Origin: Gemmatimonadota bacterium
GTDB lineage: Bacteria > Gemmatimonadota > Gemmatimonadetes > Gemmatimonadales > Gemmatimonadaceae
Direction: 5' to 3'
Length of the DNA: 64,000 bases
Assembly (NCBI GenBank): GCA_021324775.1
Contig: JAJPIM010000008.1
Coordinates: 100,839-164,838, forward strand
Part shown: one piece after another, positions 23,518-32,157 of the stretch
How the letters are laid out: each line of letters begins with the position of its first letter
How positions within the stretch are numbered: position 1 is the stretch's first letter
Made by a program: the position numbers and the translations under genes
Notes under the pieces: model-generated
What the model was told of the DNA's origin: nothing
Databases searched by the model: none
Seen by the model: only the letters and a program-made list of their open reading frames with translations

Positions 23518-24591
23518 TCACTTCGCCGCCTCTGCGAACAACCGTCCATATTCGCCGTAGCCTTCCGCGGCGAGCTGGTTCGCCGGGATAAAGCGCATGG
23601 CTGCCGAGTTCATGCAGTAGCGCAGTCCAGTTGGCTCGGGGCCATCATCGAAGACGTGGCCGAGGTGTGAGTCCGCGTGCGCCGAGCGAACTTCGGTGCG
23701 ATCCATGCCGATCGAGTTGTCGGTGCGCGTCACGACATTGGCCGGCACGAGCGGTTTCGTGAAACTGGGCCATCCGGTCCCCGACTCGAACTTGTCGAGA
23801 GAGCTGAAGAGTGGTTCGCCGGACACCACATCGACGTAGATGCCCGGCTCGTGGTTGTCCCAGTACTGGTTGCGAAAGGGTAGTTCGGTGTCGTCGTGCT
23901 GCGTGACCGAATACTGGATCGGAGTCAGGCGCTGCTTCAGCTCCGCATCGGCGGGCTTGCGCCACGCGGAGAAGTCGTGAGCATTGCCAACGGGGCGGGC
24001 GGCGGCAGTGTGTTCGTGCGCGGCTTCATCGAGCAGCGTCGCGACGACTTGTTCTTCCTGGTCGTACGCGCCCTCGCCGAAGAAGTGATAGCGAATCCGG
24101 CCATGCGTATCCACGATGTAGATGGCCGGCCAGTACTCGTTGCTGAACGCATTCCAGATCCGGTTGTTGCCATCGATGGCGACCGGGTAGACAACGCCGA
24201 GCTCGTGGACGGCATTGCGCAGGTTGGATTCGACGCGCTCGTGCTCCAGCTCCGGCGTATGCACGCCGACGACGACCACGCCGCGATCGCGGAACTTGGC
24301 TTCGAGCGCCTTGACGTGCGGCAAGGCGGCGAGGCAATTGCTGCACGAGAACGCCCAGAAATCCACGACCACCACGTGGCCGCGCAGCCCCGCCGCCGTG
24401 AGCGCCGGCGAGTTGATCCAGCCAGTGTTGCCATCGAAACCGGGGAATGGGCCTTCGTCCTTGAGCGGCGCCGCGGTGTGCGCGCCCAAGTGCGCCGGCG
24501 GTGCTGCCGAATGCGAGCGAGTCGCGACGAGGGCCAACCCACCGCCGGCAGTCAGTGTGGTGGCCGCGAGCAGCGAGATGATACGGATCAT
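23518..24591 (-). CDS. thioredoxin-like / methionine sulfoxide reductase B fusion
   Basis: The 357-residue protein has a signal-like helix at 3-22, a redoxin domain with the dithiol motif Cys83-Ser-Asn-Cys86 ([20 protein letters not shown]), and from about residue 222 a full MsrB domain ([40 protein letters not shown]) ending with catalytic Cys326 in [11 protein letters not shown]. The MsrB domain lacks the two Cys-x2-Cys pairs that bind zinc in many MsrB proteins. The fused thioredoxin-like part is the likely electron donor. The N-terminal helix suggests repair of oxidised Met in exported proteins. Confidence 0.85.
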   Translation of the reverse strand: MIRIISLLAATTLTAGGGLALVATRSHSAAPPAHLGAHTAAPLKDEGPFPGFDGNTGWINSPALTAAGLRGHVVVVDFWAFSCSNCLAALPHVKALEAKFRDRGVVVVGVHTPELEHERVESNLRNAVHELGVVYPVAIDGNNRIWNAFSNEYWPAIYIVDTHGRIRYHFFGEGAYDQEEQVVATLLDEAAHEHTAAARPVGNAHDFSAWRKPADAELKQRLTPIQYSVTQHDDTELPFRNQYWDNHEPGIYVDVVSGEPLFSSLDKFESGTGWPSFTKPLVPANVVTRTDNSIGMDRTEVRSAHADSHLGHVFDDGPEPTGLRYCMNSAAMRFIPANQLAAEGYGEYGRLFAEAAK

Positions 24592-24738
24592 GGAAATTCT
24601 CCTGATGAGGCGGCTTCTTGCGGTGCCGCCGGCTGGCTCTCTGGGATCGAGTCCGCCGGCGTCACCAAATATGCCGCTGTCACCGTGCCGGTTCCCAGGC
24701 TCCGTCGCGCCGTGTGAGTTCTGCTGTCTCTGGGGCCT

Positions 24739-25260
24739 TCAGTAGCCCCGGAATCTGGGGAGGTCCGCCCGGTGCCGCTCCGCGAACTCCTCATAAAGAT
24801 GCGCGTCGGTGTAGTCCTCGATCGCCGCGATCCGGCCGTCGCGAAAGCGCAGGACGCAGTACGTGCGCTGGTCGATCACATCGGAGGGGTCGGACTTGAG
24901 CCAACTCTTCTCGTGGATCTCGACGACGACACGGTCATCACCCGGCGCCGACCAGTCGCGTCTCAATTCCTCGTAGCCCCAGTCGGCAGCGCCGAGGCCG
25001 AACTCGCGATTCGCGAAGGCCCCGACGACAGCCTCGCGGCCGCGCCACAGGCCGCCGATCGGCGGCGCGCCGGCCACCCAGTAGCTCACGTCGTCGGTCA
25101 GGTACTCGCCCAACTCATCCATGCGCCCGGCGAAGAGCGCGCGCTCGTAGGCGTGACCCGTTTCGAGACGAGCGGCGGCGCTACCTGACGCATCCGGCGT
25201 AATGCCGGGCGCACTGCCGGGCGCACTGCCGGGCGCACTGCCGGCGCGGGAATCAGCCAT
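24739..25260 (-). CDS. SnoaL-like / NTF2-fold protein
   Basis: The 173-residue protein, from ATG 25258-25260, starts with a Gly-Ser-Ala-Pro repeat and continues into an NTF2-like domain (YERALFAGRMDELGEYLTDD, VSYWVAGAPPIGGLWRGREA, RFRDGRIAAIEDYTDAHLYE). SnoaL-like proteins act as isomerases, hydrolases or ligand binders; no catalytic residue can be assigned. It overlaps the end of the Rieske-flavodoxin gene by eight bases and is probably co-translated with it. Confidence 0.7.
   Translation of the reverse strand: MADSRAGSAPGSAPGSAPGITPDASGSAAARLETGHAYERALFAGRMDELGEYLTDDVSYWVAGAPPIGGLWRGREAVVGAFANREFGLGAADWGYEELRRDWSAPGDDRVVVEIHEKSWLKSDPSDVIDQRTYCVLRFRDGRIAAIEDYTDAHLYEEFAERHRADLPRFRGY
25203..25243. 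repeat. 12-bp tandem repeat inside the SnoaL-like gene
   Basis: The unit TGCCGGGCGCAC occurs at 25203, 25215 and 25227, with a partial fourth at 25239. It encodes the repeated Gly-Ser-Ala-Pro at the start of the protein. Confidence 0.8.
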
Positions 25261-26377
25261 CGTGCATTGCCATGCTGTCGGCCACCGGATTGGCTTTGCG
25301 GCCGGCGCGTTCCATCGGTTCCATCTTGGAGCCCCGAGTGGCATCGACCATCCGCCACGTGGCGATGCCGCGGGCTACCAGCTCGTGCGCCGCTTCCCTC
25401 AGCCCTTCGCTCATCTTCACCACCTTGACGTTGTTCTGCATATCCTCGGCATCCCAACCGCGCGAATGCGCGATGAACGGGAACGGCGGGAACACAAAGC
25501 CCAGCTCCGACCAGAACGTCAGCATCGATCCGGCGACCGCCTGGATGTTGTCCTGGCCACCCGTGATGATGAACGCGGCGACTTTGTGGTGGATCAGGAC
25601 GCGATTGTTGATCGTCACCTGGTTCTGCACGCAGTTCAATCGTTCCGCCATCTTGAAGTACAGCGATGAGGCATTCCCCCAGCGGATCGGCGTCGCGATG
25701 AGCACGACATCGGCCCAGTGCACGAGGCCTTCGTAGACTGGTGTGAGCTGGTCGGCCGGGTCGCGCTCCGTAATCGCGCAGGGCCACGTGCAGGCGCGGG
25801 CGGCTTTCGAGTAATTCCCTTCGCAGTGCCGGAACGCGAGCTCGCGCAGACGGAGGCACTGCGTGTCGGCGCCGGCCGCCGCGGCGTGCGAGAGTGCCTC
25901 ATCCAGCAGCGCGTCGGAAGTGGAATAACGCGGATTGCCATCATCCATGCCGGTGGTGGACAATCCGAGCACGCGAACCGGCGCCCCCGGTGGCTTGGGA
26001 TGCTCATCGAGCAGAAGCGATCTCTTGTGCGGGATGAGGTGTCGCGGCATCGCGGGCGGTGTGCGGACGTACACGCCGTCAGGCCGCTCCTCGACCGAGA
26101 ACACCGGCACCTGCTCCTCGTCGTATCCCTGCGGGCCTCGTCCCGTGATCACGCTGTACTCCCACGCATGCCACGGGCACATCACGAACTCGCCGTGCAG
26201 CCGGCCTTCGGCGAGCGGGCCCCCTCGGTGGTTGCAGCGATTGGAGATGGCGCGCAGCCGACCGTCGTACAGGAAGATCGCGACCTGGTGGCTCCCGGCC
26301 GTCACGGCAACCGGCGCCGCCGCCCGCAACTCGTCGCCTGTGGCCACCCGGTGCCACGCCTCGCTGGAGTCGCTCAT
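25253..26377 (-). CDS. Rieske ferredoxin fused to a flavodoxin-like NAD(P)H-dependent oxidoreductase
   Basis: The 374-residue product starts with a Rieske domain: Cys48-x-His50 in NRCNHRGGP and Cys67-x2-His70 in CPWHAW form the 2Fe-2S site. From about residue 131 a flavodoxin-like domain follows (RVLGLSTTGMDDGNPRYS, HWADVVLIATPIRWGNASSL) of the NADPH-dependent FMN reductase type, with a C-terminal helix region. ATG 26375-26377 was chosen because the Rieske domain begins there. The two domains joined suggest electron transfer from NAD(P)H through FMN to a 2Fe-2S centre or the reverse. The NTF2-like gene overlaps its end. Confidence 0.8.
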   Translation of the reverse strand: MSDSSEAWHRVATGDELRAAAPVAVTAGSHQVAIFLYDGRLRAISNRCNHRGGPLAEGRLHGEFVMCPWHAWEYSVITGRGPQGYDEEQVPVFSVEERPDGVYVRTPPAMPRHLIPHKRSLLLDEHPKPPGAPVRVLGLSTTGMDDGNPRYSTSDALLDEALSHAAAAGADTQCLRLRELAFRHCEGNYSKAARACTWPCAITERDPADQLTPVYEGLVHWADVVLIATPIRWGNASSLYFKMAERLNCVQNQVTINNRVLIHHKVAAFIITGGQDNIQAVAGSMLTFWSELGFVFPPFPFIAHSRGWDAEDMQNNVKVVKMSEGLREAAHELVARGIATWRMVDATRGSKMEPMERAGRKANPVADSMAMHDG

Positions 26378-26499
26378 GGGGTGAAGGTGCGGGCGGCACC
26401 GGCAGTGTGCAAGTTGACGTCTGCCGCATCGCGGTATTACGTCTCTCCCCGGTTCCTTCCGCGGCGCGGCCGGGCTGCACATTCCGTACTCAGGACGCC

Positions 26500-27366
26500 A
26501 TGACTGCCGATTCCGTGTTGCCTGCTGGGTTGCCTGCCGGGCAGGATTTCGAGACGCTCCTGGCTCCGGTCCTGAGCCAGGCGTACGGGTACGCCCTCAG
26601 CCTCACGCGCAACCAGGCGGACGCCGAGGATCTCGTCCAGGACGCGACGTTTCAGGCGTGGAAGGGGTTTCGGACGTTTCAGGCTGGTGCGCCATTCAAG
26701 CCGTGGTTCTTCCGGGTTCTGACCAACTGTCACCGCATGACGTGGCGGGCTCGCGCGCGGCGGCTCGTGACCGTCGACATGGGTGATGCGCCCGACCTCT
26801 TTCTCTACAACACGTTCAAAGCGGCGGACCTGCCGGTCGCGGGAGACGATCCCGCCGGCCGTCTCATGAGCAACCTTTCACGCGAGGCGGTACAGGCGGC
26901 GCTCCGCAAGCTGCCGGAAGAGTATCAACTCGTGGCGGGGCTCTACTTCATCGAAGACCTGTCGTATGAAGCGATCGCTGCCATGGTCGATGTGCCGCCC
27001 GGGACCGTGCGGAGCCGGTTGCACCGGGCCCGCAAGCTGCTGCAGCAGCGGTTGTGGCGTGTGGCGGAGGACGAAGGCATCGTCAGCCGCGTGCGCGTCG
27101 CGATCCCGAAGCGCGGCCTCGACCGCGCCGGATGCGAAGTCGCGTTCCGCCGTCTCGACGACTACGTCGACCGCGAACTGGCGGAAGCCGAGATGAAACT
27201 CGTGCGCGATCACCTCGAGGTGTGCGCGCTCTGCTCGGCGGAGTTCGCATTCGAGGCCAGCGTGATCCGCGACGTGCGTGTGAAGCTCCAGCGCATCGAC
27301 GTGCCGCAGGGTTTCCGTTCGCGGGTGGCGAAACGGTTGGCCGCGCGCGCAGCGAAACCGGACTAG
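26500..27366 (+). CDS. ECF sigma factor with a C-terminal zinc-finger anti-sigma domain
   Basis: ATG 26500 follows AGGA. Residues about 20-90 are sigma region 2 (LSLTRNQADAEDLVQDATFQ), about 125-180 are region 4 (ALRKLPEEYQLVAGLYFIED, PPGTVRSRLHRARKLLQQR), and about 207-270 are a ZAS-type anti-sigma fold (CEVAFRRLDDYVDRELAEAE, then HLEVCALCSAEF with the His-x3-Cys-x2-Cys zinc site). The whole anti-sigma zinc module is in the same polypeptide as the sigma factor, so redox or metal loss could free the sigma part directly. It is divergent from the Rieske-flavodoxin gene across a 122-base gap. Confidence 0.85.
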   Translation: MTADSVLPAGLPAGQDFETLLAPVLSQAYGYALSLTRNQADAEDLVQDATFQAWKGFRTFQAGAPFKPWFFRVLTNCHRMTWRARARRLVTVDMGDAPDLFLYNTFKAADLPVAGDDPAGRLMSNLSREAVQAALRKLPEEYQLVAGLYFIEDLSYEAIAAMVDVPPGTVRSRLHRARKLLQQRLWRVAEDEGIVSRVRVAIPKRGLDRAGCEVAFRRLDDYVDRELAEAEMKLVRDHLEVCALCSAEFAFEASVIRDVRVKLQRIDVPQGFRSRVAKRLAARAAKPD

Positions 27367-27518
27367 GACCACCGCACTCAGCAACCACACCCACGGTCGT
27401 TCACCCCTGGGACGTGGTCATCCGCCCCAGGGGCCACGCGGGACGGGCGCGGCCGGCCTAGGATTCCGCAAGGGCCGGCTCGTTGGCCGGTTCGCTACCT
27501 GAACGGAGCGTGCATCGG

Positions 27519-28214
27519 GTGTTCACACAGCCATTTCGCCGGTCTCGGGGCCGGTTGCTTCATCGTTTGCTCCATCGGTTGGTTGAGCGGTCGCTTCGCG
27601 GGATGCCGCCGCTGCGCGTCCTGGCGTGCGCGAGCGGCTCTTTCCTGATATCGGCGGGGTCAGTAGCCGCCGGGCAAAGTGCGGCGCAGAACCCGGCGCC
27701 GGCCGCGGTGGGCGATACGGCTCACGCGACCACGGCCGGGATGCCTGAGGGAATGCCCGCCGCGGGTTCGTATTCCTATACGCTGGTGCCGGATTCGAGT
27801 GACGACATCAAGGCGGCGATCAACACGACAGTTTCGCCGATGAACTTCATCATTCGTGGCATCGCGAGGGGACGCCTCACCAAGGTCAATCCTCTCCCCC
27901 ACGGTGTTCGGTTGCAGCTGGCGGCGGACACTGTGAGCGTGGCGTTCGACAATGGCGACCCCGTGGTGACGCCGTCGGACGGGGCGGTCGTGCCCTGGTA
28001 CAATGCCCTCGCCAAGGAGACCGACAAGGCGCACGTCGCGATCGCTGGCGACACGCTGCGGGAGACGATCTCCGCATCCGACGGGGACCGGGAGAACGCG
28101 ATCTCGTTCAGCGATGGCGGCGCTCGCCTGCACCTCCGGGTGACTGTGACGAGCCACAGGCTCCCCAAGCCGCTGGTCTACCAGTTGCTCTTCCGCCGGG
28201 ACTCGGCCGGGTAA
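27519..28214 (+). CDS. secreted hypothetical protein
   Basis: The protein has a basic N-terminus, then a hydrophobic signal segment (VLACASGSFLISAGSVAAGQ), an Ala/Pro/Thr-rich linker and a beta-rich domain (SYSYTLVPDSSDDIKAAINT, RLTKVNPLPHGVRLQLAADT). The start is uncertain: GTG 27519 has GGAG about ten bases upstream, and ATG 27603 begins just before the signal segment. No known family or catalytic motif. It follows the ECF sigma gene on the same strand after a hairpin without a T-tract, and it could be a target or partner of that sigma factor. Confidence 0.5.
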   Translation: MFTQPFRRSRGRLLHRLLHRLVERSLRGMPPLRVLACASGSFLISAGSVAAGQSAAQNPAPAAVGDTAHATTAGMPEGMPAAGSYSYTLVPDSSDDIKAAINTTVSPMNFIIRGIARGRLTKVNPLPHGVRLQLAADTVSVAFDNGDPVVTPSDGAVVPWYNALAKETDKAHVAIAGDTLRETISASDGDRENAISFSDGGARLHLRVTVTSHRLPKPLVYQLLFRRDSAG

Positions 28215-28414
28215 CCAGCGGTAGCGACCGGAAGCTTCGCCGGCCGGCCCCGGCCGGCACGCAGCGCGACCGGCACCGCGATGGCGCCGGTTGGCACCGT
28301 CCCCGCGCCGGGCGATTTGTGCGGTCGCCCTGACTCCGTGAGATTACTCTCCGTTGTCCGGACGCGTCTCGACTGGCGCGCCGGGGATGGGTTGGCTGAC
28401 CCTGGACTGGACTC

Positions 28415-29203
28415 ATGGACCTCGGACTCACGAAGAGAGTGGCGCTGGTCACCGGCGCCTCGTCGGGGCTTGGACTCGCCATCGCACGGGAGCTGGCGGC
28501 CGAAGGTGCGGCGGTCGCGCTGGTCGCGCGGCGGGCCGCGGATCTCGAGCAGCATGCGCGCGAGATTGTTGCTGCGGGCGGCCGGGCGCTGGCGATCGCC
28601 GGCGATGTGACGGTCGCCGGCGCCGCGGAGCAGTTCGTACGGGCCACGGAAGCCGCACTCGGTCCGATCGACATCCTGGTCGCGAACGCGGGCGGGCCGC
28701 CATCGACGACGTTCGACACCACGACCGACGCGCAGTACCGGGCTGCGATCGAGCTCAATCTCCTGTCGTCGATTCACCTAGCGCAGGCGTGCGTCCCGGG
28801 GATGCGGGCACGGCATTGGGGACGAGTCATTTTCCTTACCTCCATGGCCGCGAAGCAGCCCGTACCCGGGCTGATCCTGTCCAACACGGCGCGCAGCGGA
28901 CTCCTCGGCTTCGCCAAGACGCTGTCGAACGAGGTGGCGAAGGACGGGGTGCTGGTCAACACCGTGCTGCCCGGCCATTTCGATACGGCGCGGGCGACGG
29001 AGCTGGCGTCAATGCGAGCCGCGCGCGAGAAACGCTCCGTGGATGACATCCTCCAGCATCGCGCCAGCGGCATCCCACTCGGCCGCGCCGGCGACCCGCG
29101 GGAGATGGCGGCGGTCGTCGCGTTCCTCGCTTCTGCCAGAGCCAGCTTTGTGACCGGAACCGCGATTCAGGTCGACGGCGGCTCGATCCAAACCCTGGTC
29201 TAG
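28415..29203 (+). CDS. SDR-family oxidoreductase without the usual catalytic tyrosine
   Basis: The 262-residue protein has a normal SDR cofactor site: TGASSGLG near residue 13 and ANAGGPP near residue 90, with a Ser in FLTSMAAKQ. At the position of the standard Tyr-x3-Lys it reads LSNTARSGLLGFAKTLSNEV, without Tyr. A subgroup of FabG-like SDRs has this pattern. The C-terminus (FVTGTAIQVDGGSIQTLV) is typical. It may be a structural or altered reductase. It lies immediately upstream of PhzF on the same strand, eight bases apart. Confidence 0.8.
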   Translation: MDLGLTKRVALVTGASSGLGLAIARELAAEGAAVALVARRAADLEQHAREIVAAGGRALAIAGDVTVAGAAEQFVRATEAALGPIDILVANAGGPPSTTFDTTTDAQYRAAIELNLLSSIHLAQACVPGMRARHWGRVIFLTSMAAKQPVPGLILSNTARSGLLGFAKTLSNEVAKDGVLVNTVLPGHFDTARATELASMRAAREKRSVDDILQHRASGIPLGRAGDPREMAAVVAFLASARASFVTGTAIQVDGGSIQTLV

Positions 29204-29211
29204 GCCGTCGT

Positions 29212-30117
29212 ATGATGGAACACCATTTCGTGATCGCCGACGTCTTCACGGCGAATCCGTTCGGCGGAAATCAACTCGCGGTGTTTCCTGACGCGCGCGG
29301 GATGTCGGATCGCGCGATGCAGGCGCTCACGCGGGAGTTCAATTTCGCCGAAAGCACATTCGTACTACCGGCCAGGAATCCCGCCCACGCGCGGCGGGTG
29401 CGCATCTTCACGCCGGGCGCGGAGGTCCCGTTCGCCGGACATCCCACCGTTGGAACAGCGGCGGTGCTGGCCCGCCTCGGAATGGTCGAGACGCCGGGTG
29501 GCAAGGCCACCATCGTGCTGGAAGAGGGCATCGGACCGGTGCCGGTCGAAGTACAGCTCGACGGCAAGGCGGTGATGACCCGCTTCTCTCTCGAGGGTCC
29601 CGGGGAGCGTGCCGCGTCGGCCCCTCGTCCTGCCGATGCCGCTGCGGCGCTCTCCCTTCCGCCCACCGGGGTGACCGACACGTGGTTCGCGAGCTACGGA
29701 CTGCCGTTCTGTTTCATCAAGCTGACTGACAAGGTGATGGTCGATCGCAGCGTGCTCGATCGTTCCGCCTGGAGCGCCGCGTTCGGCCGGGCGTGGGCGT
29801 CGAACCTGTTCCTGTTCGCGGACGACGCGGCGACCGGCGAGAACGTCTACGCGCGCATGTTCGCGCCGTCGCTTGGCATCGCCGAGGATGCCGCCACGGG
29901 ATCGGCGGCGGCTGCCCTGGCCGGAAGTCTGGCCGAGACATCGCCGCAGCGGACGGGGGAATTCGCCTGGCGCATCGAGCAGGGCGTCGCGATGGGGCGA
30001 CCGAGCCTGATTCTGGCATCGGCGGAAAAACGTGACGGTAAGGTGCTGCGCGTACGGGTCGGTGGTACGACCGTGATCGTCGGCGACGGGCACATGACCA
30101 CTCCTGACAGCTACTGA
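29212..30117 (+). CDS. PhzF-family isomerase/epimerase
   Basis: The 301-residue protein matches PhzF proteins: VIADVFTANPFGGNQLAVF at the N-terminus, the REFNFAESTFVLP segment with the catalytic Glu, FTPGAEVPFAGHPTVGTAAV, and the second half with SLGIAEDAATGSAAAALAGS. PhzF folds resemble diaminopimelate epimerase and act on small cyclic or chorismate-derived compounds; no phenazine gene is near, so the substrate is unknown. It is probably co-transcribed with the SDR gene upstream. Confidence 0.85.
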   Translation: MMEHHFVIADVFTANPFGGNQLAVFPDARGMSDRAMQALTREFNFAESTFVLPARNPAHARRVRIFTPGAEVPFAGHPTVGTAAVLARLGMVETPGGKATIVLEEGIGPVPVEVQLDGKAVMTRFSLEGPGERAASAPRPADAAAALSLPPTGVTDTWFASYGLPFCFIKLTDKVMVDRSVLDRSAWSAAFGRAWASNLFLFADDAATGENVYARMFAPSLGIAEDAATGSAAAALAGSLAETSPQRTGEFAWRIEQGVAMGRPSLILASAEKRDGKVLRVRVGGTTVIVGDGHMTTPDSY

Positions 30118-30138
30118 TCGCCGTCCGAGTTTGTCGTC

Positions 30139-31101
30139 CTAGGCCGAGGGCACGCCGCCCGCGAGAATGGCCGCCAGCTTGGCCATGTCGATGTTGGCGC
30201 CAGACACCACGCATACGATCGACCGCCCGGTGACGTTTCCGGACATGGCTGCCGCGACGGATGTGGCACCGGCGCCCTCCGCGACAATGTGTGCTCGCTC
30301 GGCCAGGACGCGCACAGCCGCCGCAATCTGTTCGACACTGCTCACGATACTGCCACTCAGGAGCGTGCTGGCGAGCGGCCACATCTCGGCCAGTACGCTC
30401 CGTCCGCCGATCCCGTCGACAAAACTCGGGCGGTAGTCGATCTGGACCGCATGGCCCGCGCGCAGCGACGCGGCGAGCGGTGCGGCCGTCTCGACCTCGC
30501 AGGCGATGACGCGCGCGGCGGAGCCGCTCGCGCGGAGCCCCAAGGCGATGCCGCAGGAGAGACCGCCGCCGCCATAAGGCACGAGGACCGTATCGACGTC
30601 CGGCACATCCTCGAGGATCTCGAGCGCGACGGTCGCATTGCCGGTGATGACGGCGGGATCGGATACGGGATGAACGAACAGGCCCTCGAGGCCTGGATAG
30701 GCATGCTCGACCAGCACCTGCCACCAGCGCTCGAACGGCACGCGAATGACCGTCGCGCCGAGGCGCTCGACGGCGGCGATCTTGGCATCCGGCGCGTGGC
30801 CGGGCACGATGACCGTGCAGGGCACGCGGAGCTCGCGAGCGCACCACGCCACACCTTGCGCCATGTTGCCGGCGCTGGCGGTATACACACCGCGGGCGAG
30901 CAGCTCCGGCGCCGCCGCGGTCATTGCCGCGCCAGCCCCGCGGATCTTGAACGACCCGATGGGCTGCAGCGTTTCGAGCTTGAGGCCGACCTCCATCTGA
31001 GCGCCGGGCAGCGCGAGCCGCACGAGGGGTGTGCGGAGCGCGATCCCGCGCAGCCGGCGGCGGGCGTCCTCTATTTCGTCGAGCGAGAGCGCGTGGGGCA
31101 T
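30139..31101 (-). CDS. PLP-dependent threonine/serine dehydratase family enzyme
   Basis: The 320-residue protein is a type II PLP fold: the Schiff-base Lys lies in PIGSFKIRGAGAAM near residue 53, the substrate loop is TASAGNMAQGVAW, and the phosphate loop is VPYGGGGLSCGIA. The end GNVTGRSIVCVVSGANIDM matches the family and there is no ACT regulatory domain, so the short catabolic form is likely. It would convert Thr/Ser or a related amino acid to a keto acid. It lies 15 bases upstream of the alpha/beta hydrolase on the opposite end of the strand run, with the same orientation. Confidence 0.8.
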   Translation of the reverse strand: MPHALSLDEIEDARRRLRGIALRTPLVRLALPGAQMEVGLKLETLQPIGSFKIRGAGAAMTAAAPELLARGVYTASAGNMAQGVAWCARELRVPCTVIVPGHAPDAKIAAVERLGATVIRVPFERWWQVLVEHAYPGLEGLFVHPVSDPAVITGNATVALEILEDVPDVDTVLVPYGGGGLSCGIALGLRASGSAARVIACEVETAAPLAASLRAGHAVQIDYRPSFVDGIGGRSVLAEMWPLASTLLSGSIVSSVEQIAAAVRVLAERAHIVAEGAGATSVAAAMSGNVTGRSIVCVVSGANIDMAKLAAILAGGVPSA

Positions 31102-31116
31102 CCGGTCGCAGTCTGG

Positions 31117-32157
31117 CTACGACGATTCCAGGAAGCGCTCGACGGCGGGCCAGACGATCTTCGGCTGTTCCACGTAGGCGAAGTGGGCCGCGCCGGGCAC
31201 GCGCAGGAGCTGGGCGTGAGGGAGTGACGTCGTCCACTCCTCGACCAGATCCATGGGGATGGCATCCTGTTCGCCGTGCACCACGAGCACCGGCATCTGG
31301 AGGTTGCGTAGTCGAGCGCGCAGGTCCCAGTCGCCGTACGACGCCATGACGACGCGGTTCGTGACGGTCAAGCCGTAGCGGATGCCGGCCGGATCGGAGG
31401 CACAGAGGTCCGAGCGGATCGATGAGAGCGTCCGATCCGGTTCGGCGAGGCGCGGCCGAAGCGCGATCGCCCACAGGTCGTGGCATGCCTGGCGCGCATC
31501 GGCGGACGTATCGGCGAGCCGGCGGTTCGCGGCGGAGAGACGTGCCTGCTGCGTACTGTCGAGGCGTGACGCCATCGTTTTGCCGAAGCGCGTCCAGAAG
31601 TCGCCGCGCCGGGGGGGCACCGGGTCGAAGAACACCATCCGCCGCACCGGATCGGGGTGTGCGAGCGCGTAGGTCGCCGCGAGCAGTGGGCCGTATGAGT
31701 GGGCGACGAGGGTGACATGAGCCAGTCCGAAGTACTGGCGGACGGCGTCGAGGTCGGCGATCTGCTGTTCTGCGCCGAGCCGCGTGGTGTCGGCGGGAAG
31801 CGTGGACCGGCCCGTTCCCCGCTGGTCGTAGAAGATCACCACGTGATGCTCGGCGAGCGGCACGAAGTCGCCGGCAATGCTTTCGAGATCGACACCGGGC
31901 CCGCCGTGGATGGCGATCACGGTGTCGCTGCCGTGCCCGATCACGCGATAGTACAGGCGTATCGAGTCCGCCGTGGTGATCCAGCCTTGGTGCGCGCGGG
32001 GCGGCGGCGTGGTGCCAGCCATCGTGGTGCCAGCCATCGTGGTACCAGCCATCGTGGTACCATCCATCGTGGTGGCGGCCATCGTGGCGAGCGTCATCAG
32101 GACCGTGGCGGCACCCGCCGCCGCCATCGTCGCGCTGTTCCGGCGGCGGCTGCTCAT
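31117..32157 (-). CDS. exported alpha/beta hydrolase, proline iminopeptidase-like (S33)
   Basis: The 346-residue protein has a signal-like start followed by a Thr-Thr-Met-Ala-Gly repeat, then an S33 hydrolase: IAIHGGPGVDLES (oxyanion HGGPG), YDQRGTGRSTL, nucleophile Ser in LVAHSYGPLLAA, acid Asp in HGEQDAIPMD and catalytic His in PGAAHFAYVEQP. ATG 32155-32157 overlaps the stop of the NmrA gene (ATGA), so the two are translationally coupled. It probably cleaves N-terminal Pro or other amides or esters outside the cytoplasm. Substrate not known. Confidence 0.8.
   Translation of the reverse strand: MSSRRRNSATMAAAGAATVLMTLATMAATTMDGTTMAGTTMAGTTMAGTTPPPRAHQGWITTADSIRLYYRVIGHGSDTVIAIHGGPGVDLESIAGDFVPLAEHHVVIFYDQRGTGRSTLPADTTRLGAEQQIADLDAVRQYFGLAHVTLVAHSYGPLLAATYALAHPDPVRRMVFFDPVPPRRGDFWTRFGKTMASRLDSTQQARLSAANRRLADTSADARQACHDLWAIALRPRLAEPDRTLSSIRSDLCASDPAGIRYGLTVTNRVVMASYGDWDLRARLRNLQMPVLVVHGEQDAIPMDLVEEWTTSLPHAQLLRVPGAAHFAYVEQPKIVWPAVERFLESS
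32010..32084. repeat. 15-bp tandem repeat in the alpha/beta hydrolase signal region
   Basis: Five units of 15 bases, starting TGGTGCCAGCCATCG, from 32010, with point changes in units three to five. It encodes the Thr-Thr-Met-Ala/Asp-Gly repeats after the signal peptide on the minus strand. Slippage here would change the linker length without breaking the frame. Confidence 0.8.

Noticed and set aside
27404..27433. Hairpin CCCCTGG / CCAGGGG after the ECF sigma gene as a terminator
   Set aside because: The stem is only seven bases and no T-tract follows on either strand.
29717..31486. 589-codon minus-strand frame across the PhzF and dehydratase genes
   Set aside because: It crosses two well-supported genes and is Arg-rich, as expected for a GC-driven shadow frame.
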